A stretch of 64,000 nt of DNA from Wenyingzhuangia gilva (GTDB lineage Bacteria > Bacteroidota > Bacteroidia > Flavobacteriales > Flavobacteriaceae). Under the pieces are notes generated by a model, which saw only the letters and a program-made list of their open reading frames with translations, made no database searches and was not told the DNA's origin. The number at the start of each line of letters is the position of its first letter. Positions within the stretch are counted from its first letter, which is position 1. The translations under genes and the position numbers were made by a program. The stretch is taken from contig NZ_JAUMIT010000001.1 in assembly GCF_030519655.1 (NCBI RefSeq), forward strand, positions 310,001-374,000, written 5' to 3'. Positions 18,210-26,152 of the stretch are shown one piece after another.

Positions 18210-18964
18210 TATAGTTTTTGTCCTTTTTTCTTTAGTAAATATTGATACAATACTTCACTTTGTTTTACGGTTTCCCCTATTACAATCATAGATGGATTTG
18301 TTAAACCTTTTTGGTTGATGATTTCTAAAATGGTACTGATATTTCCAATTGCCAAACGCTCAACATCTTTCGTTCCATTTTCTATAATGGCTACAGGAAT
18401 TTCTGTTTTACCATGAGCTAAAAAAGCATTTACAATTTTTTCTAGCTTGCTCATACCCATCAACACCACAATGGTAACGTTTGATGCTGCAGCTGCTTGA
18501 ATATCTTCACTTAGCTCAACATCTGACGTAGTTCCTGTGATCACTCTAAAACTTTCGTTCACGCCTCTTTGCGTTAATGAAATTCCGTAACTAGCAGGTG
18601 CTGCAATGGCAGAAGTTACTCCAGACACAATTTCAAAATCAATTCCTTTTTCTAACACGTATTTTAACTCTTCGGCTCCACGACCAAAAATAAAAGGATC
18701 ACCACCTTTTAAACGTACTACATGTTTTCCTTGAGAAGCATGTTCTACAATTAACTCTTGGATTTTTTCTTGAATGAATTTGTGCATTCCTCTTCGTTTT
18801 CCTACAAAGATTTTTTCTGCATTTTCTGCATACTGCAACAATTCTTCATTTGCCAAGGCGTCGTATAACACAACATCAGCTTCTTTAAGAGCTCTCACTC
18901 CTTTAAGCGTAATTAACTCTGGATCTCCAGGTCCCGCTCCTACTAATGTTAATTTACCGCTCAT
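18209..18964 (-). CDS. cobA: uroporphyrinogen-III C-methyltransferase
   Basis: A 251-residue SAM-dependent methyltransferase that makes precorrin-2, the first committed step to siroheme. Signatures: LTLVGAGPGDPELITLKGVRAL at the N terminus, VRLKGGDPFIFGRGAEE, and SGVTSAIAAPASYGISLTQR. Length fits a standalone SUMT (CobA), here split from the dehydrogenase partner. It lies between the sulfite reductase and Met8 genes in one probable operon. Confidence 0.95.
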   Translation of the reverse strand: MSGKLTLVGAGPGDPELITLKGVRALKEADVVLYDALANEELLQYAENAEKIFVGKRRGMHKFIQEKIQELIVEHASQGKHVVRLKGGDPFIFGRGAEELKYVLEKGIDFEIVSGVTSAIAAPASYGISLTQRGVNESFRVITGTTSDVELSEDIQAAAASNVTIVVLMGMSKLEKIVNAFLAHGKTEIPVAIIENGTKDVERLAIGNISTILEIINQKGLTNPSMIVIGETVKQSEVLYQYLLKKKGQKL

Positions 18965-19033
18965 GTATTTTTTGTTTTAAGATTGAAGATTCAAAATTAA
19001 TCAAATCTTCAATCTTAGCTTTTTATTTTTTAA
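18965..19033. repeat. spacer of ATTGAAGATTC-type words (cobA / sulfite reductase)
   Basis: The 69-base spacer contains AAGATTGAAGATTC and, further on, AATCTTCAATCTT, which are inverted copies of one another around AAAATTAATCA. It could fold into a hairpin within the operon mRNA. It belongs to the class of short-word spacers seen between several cys and met genes here. Confidence 0.6.
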
Positions 19034-21136
19034 TTATTCTGCCAATTCAGCTGCTCTGTAAGCATCTACTAAATTGTAAAACTTATCAGCATCTGCAATG
19101 TATGATTTTGCAAATTCTGTAGATTGTGCATTTTGATTGATTTGATATACGAATGATTCAAAATCAGTTCCTAAATCAATTTTACCTCCTTGCACAAAAA
19201 TTTCGTTAAAGTCAGAAATAATTTTATTATGTGTATTTGTTTTAGTTCCTTCAGCCGTTAAAATAGCTTTAGCTGTGTGTACCATTGAACTATAGGCAAA
19301 ATAAATAGCATCACTTAATTTTCCAGTATCTAAAGCTTCCTTAGCGTTGTTTAACTTGTCTTTAGAATCGTATAATAAAGTCGCAACTAAATCAATAACA
19401 ACCCCAGCACATTCTCCAACTCCAACAGCCGTTTCGTACTTTTCTTCAGATCCCCAGTCAATGAAATCAGAATCAACCAAATCATCTGTACTAGACAATG
19501 GTTTTAAGAAATCGTAGAAATATTTTTGACCACCTTTTTCATCATAGTACTCAATAAAATCTACTCCTCCAGAATTTTCGATATAATCGTTTAAGATTAA
19601 TCTTAAAGCCTCTGGTCCTCTCTTAGATGGTATTTTAATGACTTTATCAGCAATTCTACCTTCACCATTTCCTAAAGTTCCTCCTCCTAACAAAATTTGT
19701 AAAGCTGGAGCTACTAATTTTCCTGACTTAATAGACATTCCTTGGAAACCAATGTTACACAAGTTGTGTTGTCCACAAGCATTCATACATCCAGAAATTT
19801 TAATTACTAGATCAGAATCATTTGCAAATTCAGGATATTCTGCTTTTAAAACTTCACCTAATTTTTGAGCTGCTCCTGTAGAAGATGCAATTCCTAAATT
19901 ACAAGTATCTGTTCCTGGACAAGCAGTAATGTCGGCAACCGCTTCGTATCCTAATTCTGTAAACCCTAATTCTTTTAATTTTGTGTAAAAGAAAGGTAAT
20001 AAATCCTCACGTACGTGACGAACCAATATGTTTTGACGTAATGTAAACCTTAATTCGTCTGCTGCATATTCTTTAATTAATGCAGCTAAAGCTCTTGCTT
20101 CTGGTAAATAAAAATCTCCAATATTTATTTTAATCCCAATCGCAAACAAACCTTCTTGTTTTTGAGCAAATACATTGCTTGCTTTCCATGCTTCGTATGC
20201 TTCTGCATCTTCAATAGTAACTTCTGGAGCTACAATTCCTGACACATCTGGGGTATTATCAAAACCTTCTGTATTAATTACCACAGATTGATTAGACAAT
20301 GCCAATTGTTCTTTTGCAACCAATTCGTTAAAAGCTTCTAAACCTAAGTCTTTTACTAAGAATTTTAAACGTGCTTTTGCTCTTTTAGAACGTTCACCAT
20401 ATCTATCAAACACACGTAAAATAGATTCCATGTAAGGAATAATTTTATCTGATGCTAAAAATTCATGAGCCACATCAGCCAAACGAGGTTGAGAACCTAA
20501 TCCTCCAGCCAACATTACTTTAAATCCAAATACTGGTTTACCATCTATCACTTTAATTTTAGCGATAAAGCCTATATCATGCATGTAAGACAAAGCTGAA
20601 TCATCATCTGCAGAAGAGAAAGAAACTTTAAACTTACGTCCTAATTCTTGACAAATTGGGTTACGCAAGAAAAACTGAAATACTGCATGTGCATATGGAG
20701 TTACATCAAATGGTTCCTCTGGATTAATTCCCGCATCTGGTGAAGCCGTTACGTTACGTACTGCATTTCCACAAGCTTCACGAATCGTGATATCACTCTT
20801 TTCTAATTCAGCCCATAACTCAGGAGTTCTATCTAAACTCACATAGTGAATTTGGATGTCTTGACGAGTGGTAATGTGTAAACGTCCTCTTGAATATTCT
20901 TCAGAAACGTCACAGATTCTTAACAACTGGTCTGAAGTTACCTTACCATATGGCAATTTGATACGAATCATTTGTACACCAAACTGACGTTGACCGTATA
21001 CACCACGAGCTAAACGTAAACTTCTAAATTTTTCTTCATCAATTTTACCATCGTAAAACTGTTGAATTTTATCTCCTAGTTCAATAATATCTTTTTGAAC
21101 GATTGGGTTTTCTATTTCTGATCTAAAACTTTGCAT
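19034..21136 (-). CDS. siroheme sulfite (nitrite-type) reductase with C-terminal HEPN-like domain
   Basis: A 700-residue protein. Residues 1-~540 form the siroheme/4Fe-4S reductase with both ferredoxin-like half-domains (YSRGRLHITTRQDIQIHYV, ELRFTLRQNILVRHV). The cluster and siroheme cysteines are intact: CPGTDTC (C-x5-C) and SGCMNACGQH (C-x3-C). Lysines and arginines around SRGRLHITTRQD match the sulfite/nitrite reductase family. Residues ~570-700 add a helical HEPN-like domain (LNNAKEALDTGKLSDAIYFA, SSMVHTAKAIL) without the RNase-type R-x4-6-H motif. Placement after cysDN and before siroheme genes supports sulfite as substrate; nitrite is covered by NirBD. Confidence 0.88.
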   Translation of the reverse strand: MQSFRSEIENPIVQKDIIELGDKIQQFYDGKIDEEKFRSLRLARGVYGQRQFGVQMIRIKLPYGKVTSDQLLRICDVSEEYSRGRLHITTRQDIQIHYVSLDRTPELWAELEKSDITIREACGNAVRNVTASPDAGINPEEPFDVTPYAHAVFQFFLRNPICQELGRKFKVSFSSADDDSALSYMHDIGFIAKIKVIDGKPVFGFKVMLAGGLGSQPRLADVAHEFLASDKIIPYMESILRVFDRYGERSKRAKARLKFLVKDLGLEAFNELVAKEQLALSNQSVVINTEGFDNTPDVSGIVAPEVTIEDAEAYEAWKASNVFAQKQEGLFAIGIKINIGDFYLPEARALAALIKEYAADELRFTLRQNILVRHVREDLLPFFYTKLKELGFTELGYEAVADITACPGTDTCNLGIASSTGAAQKLGEVLKAEYPEFANDSDLVIKISGCMNACGQHNLCNIGFQGMSIKSGKLVAPALQILLGGGTLGNGEGRIADKVIKIPSKRGPEALRLILNDYIENSGGVDFIEYYDEKGGQKYFYDFLKPLSSTDDLVDSDFIDWGSEEKYETAVGVGECAGVVIDLVATLLYDSKDKLNNAKEALDTGKLSDAIYFAYSSMVHTAKAILTAEGTKTNTHNKIISDFNEIFVQGGKIDLGTDFESFVYQINQNAQSTEFAKSYIADADKFYNLVDAYRAAELAE

Positions 21137-21226
21137 GTCTTAATGAGTTTTAAGGTTTAAAAGTTAAAAGTTAAAAGGCTCTTTACTTTCAGAACTTGAT
21201 AACTTGAAACTTTACAAACTAAATTT
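21137..21226. repeat. spacer of short repeated words (sulfite reductase / cysN)
   Basis: The 90-base spacer holds AAAAGTTAAAAGTTAAAAG and AACTTGATAACTTGAAACTT, simple repeats of AAGTTAAA- and AACTTGA-type words. No gene or promoter is apparent. Confidence 0.55.
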
Positions 21227-22468
21227 TTACTGAATAAATCCAGCTCCCGATGTATTATTTGTTTGAGGATCTATTAAAATAAAAGATCCTGTAGTTTTGT
21301 TTTCGGCATACGTATCATAAAATAACGTTTTGGCTAGTTTAAAAGAAACATTTCCAATTTCATTAATTTTTAACTCCGTTGCTGGAGCCTCTCCTGAAAA
21401 ATCAGTAGCAATTACTGAATTAATTGCTGATACTTTTGCTGCAATTACATTTGCCCCTTGTTGTAAAAAGTATTTTTTACCAACCACTAAATTTGTAGTG
21501 TCCATCCAACAAACTTTAGCCTCTAAAGCTTTTGTTTCTCTTGGCAACTCAGTAGATTTTACAATAATATCTCCACGAGAAATATTGATGTCATTTTCTA
21601 ACGTGATGTTGATAGACGTTCCTCTTTCGGCAACACTATATTTTTTATCAAAAAAGTAGATATCTTTTATTTTAGAAGCTGTTTTTGATGGCAATACCGT
21701 TACTTCGTCACCTACTGCTAAACTACCTCCGTACAATTTACCTGCATATCCTCTAAAATCGTGAAATTCATCTTTTTTAGGACGAATTACAGTTTGTACT
21801 GGTAAACGAGCTACTGATTCTTCATATATATCTTGAGCTTCTAATGCTTCAAAATGTTCTAACAAAGTAGTTCCTGTATACCAAGGTGTATTTTCTGATT
21901 TATCTACCACATTATCTCCTTGTAATGCTGATACAGGAATAAAAGTGATGTTTTGAGTAGAACCTGCTCTTTTTGCCAATGCTGTAATTTCTTCTTTGAT
22001 GGCAACAAATTTATCTTGAGCAAAATCAACCAAATCCATTTTGTTTACAGCCACGATGATATCTTTTACTTTTAACAAGTTATTGATAAAAAAGTGACGA
22101 TATGTTTGTTCTATCACTCCATTACGAGCATCTACCAAAATAATGGCTGCTTGTGAAGTAGAAGCACCTGTAACCATGTTACGAGTATATTCTACGTGAC
22201 CTGGAGTATCTGCAATAATGTAACTTTTTTTAGCTGTAGAAAAGTAAATATGAGCTACATCAATTGTAATTCCTTGTTCTCTTTCTGCAACCAAACCATC
22301 TGTAGCCAAAGAAAAATCTAAATAATCAAATCCTTTTTGTTTACTAGTACGCTCAATTGCTTCTAATTTATCATCAGTTAAAGAACGTGTATCGTATAAA
22401 ATACGTCCTATTAACGTACTTTTTCCATCATCTACACTTCCTGCTGTTGCTATTTTTAAAACTTCCAT
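21227..22468 (-). CDS. cysN: sulfate adenylyltransferase subunit 1 (GTPase)
   Basis: A 413-residue translation-factor-like GTPase that, with CysD, drives ATP sulfurylase to make APS. G motifs are clear: AGSVDDGKSTLIGRI (G1), DTPGH (G3) and NKMDL (G4). Length corresponds to CysN alone; no APS-kinase (CysC) domain is fused at the C terminus. It lies downstream of cysD with a 112-base repeat-rich spacer. Confidence 0.96.
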   Translation of the reverse strand: MEVLKIATAGSVDDGKSTLIGRILYDTRSLTDDKLEAIERTSKQKGFDYLDFSLATDGLVAEREQGITIDVAHIYFSTAKKSYIIADTPGHVEYTRNMVTGASTSQAAIILVDARNGVIEQTYRHFFINNLLKVKDIIVAVNKMDLVDFAQDKFVAIKEEITALAKRAGSTQNITFIPVSALQGDNVVDKSENTPWYTGTTLLEHFEALEAQDIYEESVARLPVQTVIRPKKDEFHDFRGYAGKLYGGSLAVGDEVTVLPSKTASKIKDIYFFDKKYSVAERGTSINITLENDINISRGDIIVKSTELPRETKALEAKVCWMDTTNLVVGKKYFLQQGANVIAAKVSAINSVIATDFSGEAPATELKINEIGNVSFKLAKTLFYDTYAENKTTGSFILIDPQTNNTSGAGFIQ

Positions 22469-22580
22469 TTTGTTTATTAGCTGTTGGCTTTTAGCTATTG
22501 GCTATTGGCCTTGTTTTATAATAATTTTTTGGAGCTAATGGCTAACTGCCAAAAGCTAAAGGCGATTTGCAAAGCAAATT
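22469..22580. repeat. spacer of GCTTTTAGC/TATTGGC words (cysN / cysD)
   Basis: The spacer contains TTGGCTTTTAGCTATTGGC and, in roughly inverted form, CTAACTGCCAAAAGCTAAAG. Similar words (GGCTTTTGGCTTTAAGC) fill the metX-thrA spacer near 56640-56690. Confidence 0.6.
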
Positions 22581-23480
22581 CTAAAAATACCCTTGTTGTT
22601 TACGTTTTTCCATTGCTGCTTCAGAACGTTTGTCATCAATACGAGCTCCACGTTCAGAAATAGAAGAATCTCTAATTTCTTGTACCACTTTAGAAATAGA
22701 AACTGCATCTGATAAAACCGCTGCTGTACAGCTCATATCTCCTACTGTTCTAAAACGAACCATCATTTCTTGTACTTCTTCATCTTCTGCACGATATACT
22801 ACATCATCCTCTGCAGACCAAATCATTCCGTCTCTTAAGAATACTTTACGTTTGTGTGCAAAATAGATAGATGGAATTTCAATATTTTCTCTTTCTATGT
22901 AAGACCAAACATCTAATTCTGTCCAGTTAGAAATAGGAAAACAACGAACGTTTTGACCTAATTCTATTTTACCATTTAATAAATCAAATAATTCTGGACG
23001 TTGGTTTTTCTCATCCCACTCACCAAAATCAGAACGAACAGAAAAAATACGTTCTTTTGCTCTTGCTTTTTCTTCATCTCTACGCGCTCCACCTATACAT
23101 GCATCAAAACCAAATTCTTCAATAGCATCTAACAAGGTTTCAGTTTGCAACATATTACGAGAAGCATATTTTCCAGTTTCTTCAACTACTTTACCAGAAT
23201 CAATATTATCTTGTACGTTACGTACAATTAAATCAATTCCTAATTCTTTTGCCAAACGATCTCTAAACTCAATAGTTTCAGGGAAGTTATGACCTGTATC
23301 TACGTGTAAAAATGGAAAAGGTATTTTAGCTGGCCAGAATGCTTTTTGAGCCAATCTTACCAATGTAATAGAATCTTTACCTCCAGAGAATAACAATACT
23401 GGTTTTTCAAATTGTGCCGCTACCTCTCTTAAAATGTAGATTGCTTCACTTTCTAATGTATTTACTCTTAATTCGTTCAT
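22581..23480 (-). CDS. cysD: sulfate adenylyltransferase subunit 2
   Basis: A 299-residue catalytic ATP-sulfurylase subunit starting at ATG 23480 (MNELRVNTLESEAIYILREV). An upstream in-frame ATG would add 16 hydrophobic residues and lies inside the repeat spacer. The PP-loop SGGKDSITLVRLA is present, with FPFLHVDTGHNFPET and GGARRDEEKARAKERIFS. The C terminus KRKQQGYF is the family hallmark. It works with CysN, the next gene downstream. Confidence 0.96.
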   Translation of the reverse strand: MNELRVNTLESEAIYILREVAAQFEKPVLLFSGGKDSITLVRLAQKAFWPAKIPFPFLHVDTGHNFPETIEFRDRLAKELGIDLIVRNVQDNIDSGKVVEETGKYASRNMLQTETLLDAIEEFGFDACIGGARRDEEKARAKERIFSVRSDFGEWDEKNQRPELFDLLNGKIELGQNVRCFPISNWTELDVWSYIERENIEIPSIYFAHKRKVFLRDGMIWSAEDDVVYRAEDEEVQEMMVRFRTVGDMSCTAAVLSDAVSISKVVQEIRDSSISERGARIDDKRSEAAMEKRKQQGYF

Positions 23481-23580
23481 TTCTTTATTTAGTATTAAGC
23501 AATTAGTACTGAGTACTAAGACTAACAACTTATATTTTATTTTTTAACTATGTACTGAATACTTTGTACTCTGTACTTTT
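23481..23580. repeat. spacer of GTACTGAGTACT-type words (cysD / cysH)
   Basis: The spacer contains TTAGTACTGAGTACTAAG, then ATGTACTGAATACTTTGTAC and TCTGTAC. The same word family fills the metZ-thrA spacer at 54109-54206 (AAGTACCGAGTACTGAGTAC). No coding potential was seen. Confidence 0.65.
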
Positions 23581-24210
23581 TTAATTATGCAATCCACACT
23601 CTCTGTTCCCTAACACTTTGGTAGGATCAAAATACTTGTGTTCGTTTGGAATGTTATTTTCTTCCAAATAAGCATCTAATTGCTCATCTGTATAATTATA
23701 AAAAGGGCTCACTTTTAAAATCCCATCTTCTCCTTGAGAAACTACGTTAATTGAATCTCTAAACGCAGTTTGTCCCTTTCTTAAGTTGGTAAACCATACA
23801 TCTGGTTGATGCGCAGCCATTGCTCTTCTAAAAGGTTCTAACTTTACTTGTTCTGTAAACTCTTTGTGCATTGGATCCTCTATTTGAGGAATTCCCATGA
23901 TTGCATCTCTATGAGAAGAAGTTTGTTTTGGCACATACAAATCGATATTTAAATCTAATAATTCAATTAACTCTTCTGCATGTTTATATGTATTGCGAGT
24001 ATTATATCCTGTATCACACCAAATAACATCAATACCAGGTTTAACACTATTAACCGCATGAAGAATTGCTCCTTCGTAAGGTCTAAAATTTGTGGTAACC
24101 ACTGGTTTTTTCGCATGAATTATAGCCCATGTTACAATCTCTTGTGGAGACTTTCCTTCTAAGTCAGTATTGAATTGTGCTATTTCTTGATCTGTAAATC
24201 GTTTACTCAT
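23581..24210 (-). CDS. cysH: phosphoadenylyl-sulfate reductase-type protein
   Basis: A 209-residue thiol enzyme of the PP-loop family that reduces activated sulfate to sulfite. Visible are VIWCDTGYNTRNTY, WFTNLRKGQTAFRD and the catalytic C-terminal RECGLHN motif. The extra cysteine pairs that hold a 4Fe-4S cluster in APS reductases are absent, so it resembles the PAPS-using type. No APS kinase gene is in the window to make PAPS. Its ATG overlaps the last base of the DUF2061 stop (TAATG). Confidence 0.92.
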   Translation of the reverse strand: MSKRFTDQEIAQFNTDLEGKSPQEIVTWAIIHAKKPVVTTNFRPYEGAILHAVNSVKPGIDVIWCDTGYNTRNTYKHAEELIELLDLNIDLYVPKQTSSHRDAIMGIPQIEDPMHKEFTEQVKLEPFRRAMAAHQPDVWFTNLRKGQTAFRDSINVVSQGEDGILKVSPFYNYTDEQLDAYLEENNIPNEHKYFDPTKVLGNRECGLHN

Positions 24211-24467
24211 TATTTACCCCATTTTATTGCATTCCAAATGCGTTCGTGAAAAAAGTATAAAATCATTTTTGTGAAAAGATCTATAGACGCAATTGATGTT
24301 GCTGTTTTTACATCACCAGTAGCAATCCAAGATATGATTAGGGTATCTAAACTACCTATCATTCTCCAACTCACAGCTTTTACTACACTACGAATTGGCT
24401 TTTCTGAAGATACAGACTTAGTATAACTACTATCTCCATCGTTATTAAAAATTTTCTCTGTTACCAT
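24210..24467 (-). CDS. DUF2061 small membrane protein
   Basis: An 85-residue protein when started at ATG 24467; a GTG at 24485 would add six residues. The core (EKPIRSVVKAVSWRMIGSLDT, then TKMILYFFHERIWNAIKWG) is the DUF2061 signature, two short hydrophobic segments found in small membrane proteins. It overlaps cysH by one base and is the first gene behind the palindromic operator 24493-24509, so it belongs to the sulfate-assimilation operon. Its role is unknown, possibly sulfur transport or membrane association. Confidence 0.88.
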   Translation of the reverse strand: MVTEKIFNNDGDSSYTKSVSSEKPIRSVVKAVSWRMIGSLDTLIISWIATGDVKTATSIASIDLFTKMILYFFHERIWNAIKWGK

Positions 24468-24492
24468 TTTCTTAAATCTTTTCACTTATTAT

Positions 24493-24509
24493 CCTACCTA
24501 AAAGGTAGG
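24493..24509. promoter_or_regulatory. palindromic operator CCTACC-N5-GGTAGG (putative Rrf2 site)
   Basis: CCTACCTAAAAGGTAGG is a perfect inverted repeat. It lies just downstream of the -7 element of the DUF2061-cysH promoter, a position expected for a repressor. Two further CCTAC/TCTAC-N7-GTAGG sites at 24576-24592 and 25293-25309 share the spacing. Confidence 0.75.
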
Positions 24510-24529
24510 GAATTAAAATAAGTAGGCAG

Positions 24530-24537
24530 CAAAGATA
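24530..24537 (-). promoter_or_regulatory. putative -7 element of the sulfate-assimilation operon
   Basis: TATCTTTG on the minus strand fits TAnnTTTG. It lies about 63 bases upstream of the DUF2061 ATG, between two putative Rrf2 sites. Confidence 0.55.
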
Positions 24538-24575
24538 TAGTTTTTATTAGATCCTCACAACAAAAAACACAAAAA

Positions 24576-24592
24576 TCTACAAAATTAGTAGG
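24576..24592. promoter_or_regulatory. second putative Rrf2 site, TCTAC-N7-GTAGG
   Basis: TCTACAAAATTAGTAGG has the same CTAC-N7-GTAG geometry as the other two sites. It lies upstream of the -7 element of the DUF2061-cysH promoter. Confidence 0.6.
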
Positions 24593-24646
24593 GTAATAAA
24601 GTTTAAATAAAAAAGTAAAGTATATTTAAATAAATTTCGATGAGAA

Positions 24647-24859
24647 TTATTCTAAAGAAGAAATGATTTTTTTGACTTCTGATTCTTGATCTGAATGCAC
24701 AAAAAGTTCCTGAAAGTCTGGCATTACTGCTCCAAATCCTGCAACACTGGCCGAAGTAGTGTTGTCTTTTACAATAGGCTCAATACCTTTATTTTGTAAT
24801 AATTGTCTTACATGTTGAACCTCAACAATGCTACCTGAAAACACTTTGATAAAAGCCAT
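24647..24859 (-). CDS. DUF2007 small protein
   Basis: A 70-residue protein starting MAFIKVFSGSIVEVQHVRQL. The alpha/beta pattern with VRQLLQNKGIEPIVKDN and a distal FQELFVHSDQESEVKKII matches DUF2007, sometimes called putative signal-transducing protein. It starts one base after the Rrf2 regulator gene ends, so the two are co-transcribed. Its function is unknown. Confidence 0.85.
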   Translation of the reverse strand: MAFIKVFSGSIVEVQHVRQLLQNKGIEPIVKDNTTSASVAGFGAVMPDFQELFVHSDQESEVKKIISSLE

Positions 24860-24860
24860 A

Positions 24861-25274
24861 TTAGTAATTTATTAAGTCCTGTAATGATGTATTTCTAAAC
24901 ACTTGCAACGAACTATCTCTTACCTGTATCATAAGCTTGTTAACAGCACAAACTTCTTCACTTTTACAATCATCACATTTTTTATAAAAATTAAGAGAAA
25001 CACAAGGCACCATTGCAATAGGCCCCTCTAAAGTACGAATAATATCTGTCATTGGAATGTCTTTTGGCAAACGAGCTAAAAAATAACCTCCTCCTTTTCC
25101 TTTTTTTGAATCTAACACTCCCGCTTTTCTTAGCTCTAACAGAATTCTTTCTAAAAATTTAATCGAAATATTTTCATGACCTGCGATCTCAGAAATTTGC
25201 ACAGGACAATTCTCTTTTCGCTTGGCTAAATAAGTCAAGGCCTTTATACCGTATTTTGTTTTCTTCGATAACAT
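24861..25274 (-). CDS. Rrf2-family transcriptional regulator
   Basis: A 137-residue winged-helix regulator (MLSKKTKYGIKALTYLAKR) with the family helix ISIKFLERILLELRKAG and wing GKGGGYFLAR. C-terminal cysteines PCVSLNFYKKCDDC plus C in EEVCAVN form a four-Cys set that could hold an Fe-S cluster, as in IscR, NsrR or RsrR. I start it at ATG 25274; the GTG at 25280 is the alternative. Its place at the head of the sulfur operon recalls CymR-type cysteine regulators. Palindromes CCTAC-N7-GTAGG at its own and the cys promoter are likely targets (inference). Confidence 0.9.
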   Translation of the reverse strand: MLSKKTKYGIKALTYLAKRKENCPVQISEIAGHENISIKFLERILLELRKAGVLDSKKGKGGGYFLARLPKDIPMTDIIRTLEGPIAMVPCVSLNFYKKCDDCKSEEVCAVNKLMIQVRDSSLQVFRNTSLQDLINY

Positions 25275-25292
25275 ATTCACAAATATACAAAT

Positions 25293-25309
25293 CCTACTTA
25301 TACAGTAGG
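25293..25309. promoter_or_regulatory. putative Rrf2 autoregulatory site CCTAC-N7-GTAGG
   Basis: CCTACTTATACAGTAGG lies just upstream of a TATATTTG element (25280-25287, minus strand) and of the rrf2 start codon, as expected for autorepression. The -7 element is so close to the ATG that the mRNA would be nearly leaderless, so its assignment is uncertain. Confidence 0.65.
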
Positions 25310-25506
25310 AGAAAAGATTCTATGATATAATCTCTCAGGTATTTTTGTAAATAAATATTAAAAAACAAAAAATTAAACAATTATAAATCAAACTTTTATA
25401 GGCTATATATTGAGAAAAAAACCATCTTTATCCTGCCAAAAAACAGCTTTAAAAACATAATCATATGTTAATTTTGAAAGACAAAACTCACCTAAAAACA
25501 AAACTT

Positions 25507-25662
25507 ATGAAAAAACTTACTTACACTCAGTACTTCGAATTGATTCAAAAAGCAAAAAGAAACAATCCTTATTTTTATGTGGCAACATACAGCGAAGCCA
25601 AAAGAAATTTAATCCCCGAGCAATTTATGCTATTGCAAGAAAAAATTTCTAAAGCAGCATAA
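25507..25662 (+). CDS. small hypothetical protein
   Basis: A 51-residue reading frame starting at ATG 25507 (MKKLTYTQYFELIQKAKRNN); an in-frame ATG at 25465 would add 14 basic residues. The composition is that of a real small soluble protein (helical, rich in Lys, Tyr and Gln), and it fills the gap between the divergent rrf2 gene and the terminator of nirBD. I do not recognise a family. Confidence 0.5.
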   Translation: MKKLTYTQYFELIQKAKRNNPYFYVATYSEAKRNLIPEQFMLLQEKISKAA

Positions 25663-25681
25663 ATCCTTCTAAAATAATCAC

Positions 25682-25711
25682 AAAAAAAGCCCGATGAAAA
25701 CCATCGGGCTT
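25682..25711 (-). terminator. intrinsic terminator after nirBD
   Basis: Read on the minus strand, AAGCCCGATG, a short loop and CATCGGGCTT are followed by a T-rich tract. It lies 42 bases beyond the nirD stop. Confidence 0.85.
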
Positions 25712-25752
25712 AGTTGAGTATAAAACAAACTTATTAATAAAAAGTACTTTTA

Positions 25753-26127
25753 TTAATGAGTACCGATATAAACGAATCCTTCTTCAATTTTTACTGGAAA
25801 AATAGCAATTGAATAATCTTCTCCGTTTAAATTTTCTCCTGTTTCAAGAGAAAAAGTCTTTTTATGTAATGGACATGCAATTTTAGGCGTACCACAGTCT
25901 TCACCAATCATTCCTCTAGAAAGTACCATTTCCATTTTGTGCGGACATACATTTTGAGATGCATACCACTTTCCTTCTGCTGTAAAATTAAAGACAGCTA
26001 TTTGTTTATCATTTACTTTTACACACGCCCCTCCATTTTCAGGAAACTTACTTACTGGAGCTGCCTTAAACCATGTTTTTACTTCTGATTCTGGCACTGT
26101 TTTATATTGTTCTAAAATTGAATTCAT
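25753..26127 (-). CDS. nirD: nitrite reductase (NADH) small subunit, Rieske-like
   Basis: A 124-residue Rieske-fold protein. Both ligand pairs of a 2Fe-2S Rieske cluster are present, NVCPHKMEM (C-x-H) and ACPLHKKTF (C-x2-H), so the cluster may be functional here, whereas some NirD proteins have lost it. It lies 25 bases downstream of nirB on the same strand and ends before a strong terminator. It is the partner of NirB in cytosolic nitrite reduction to ammonium. Confidence 0.93.
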   Translation of the reverse strand: MNSILEQYKTVPESEVKTWFKAAPVSKFPENGGACVKVNDKQIAVFNFTAEGKWYASQNVCPHKMEMVLSRGMIGEDCGTPKIACPLHKKTFSLETGENLNGEDYSIAIFPVKIEEGFVYIGTH

Positions 26128-26152
26128 TTTTTAAATTTTTAAGGATTAGCAA

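Noticed and set aside
20750-20760. TACGTA words inside the sulfite reductase, cysD and nirB genes
   Set aside because: They occur within coding sequence without promoter elements and are not counted in the proposed regulon.
19034-21136. Reductase as a dissimilatory nitrite reductase
   Set aside because: Its place in the cysDNH-siroheme run favours sulfite; NirBD in the window already accounts for nitrite.
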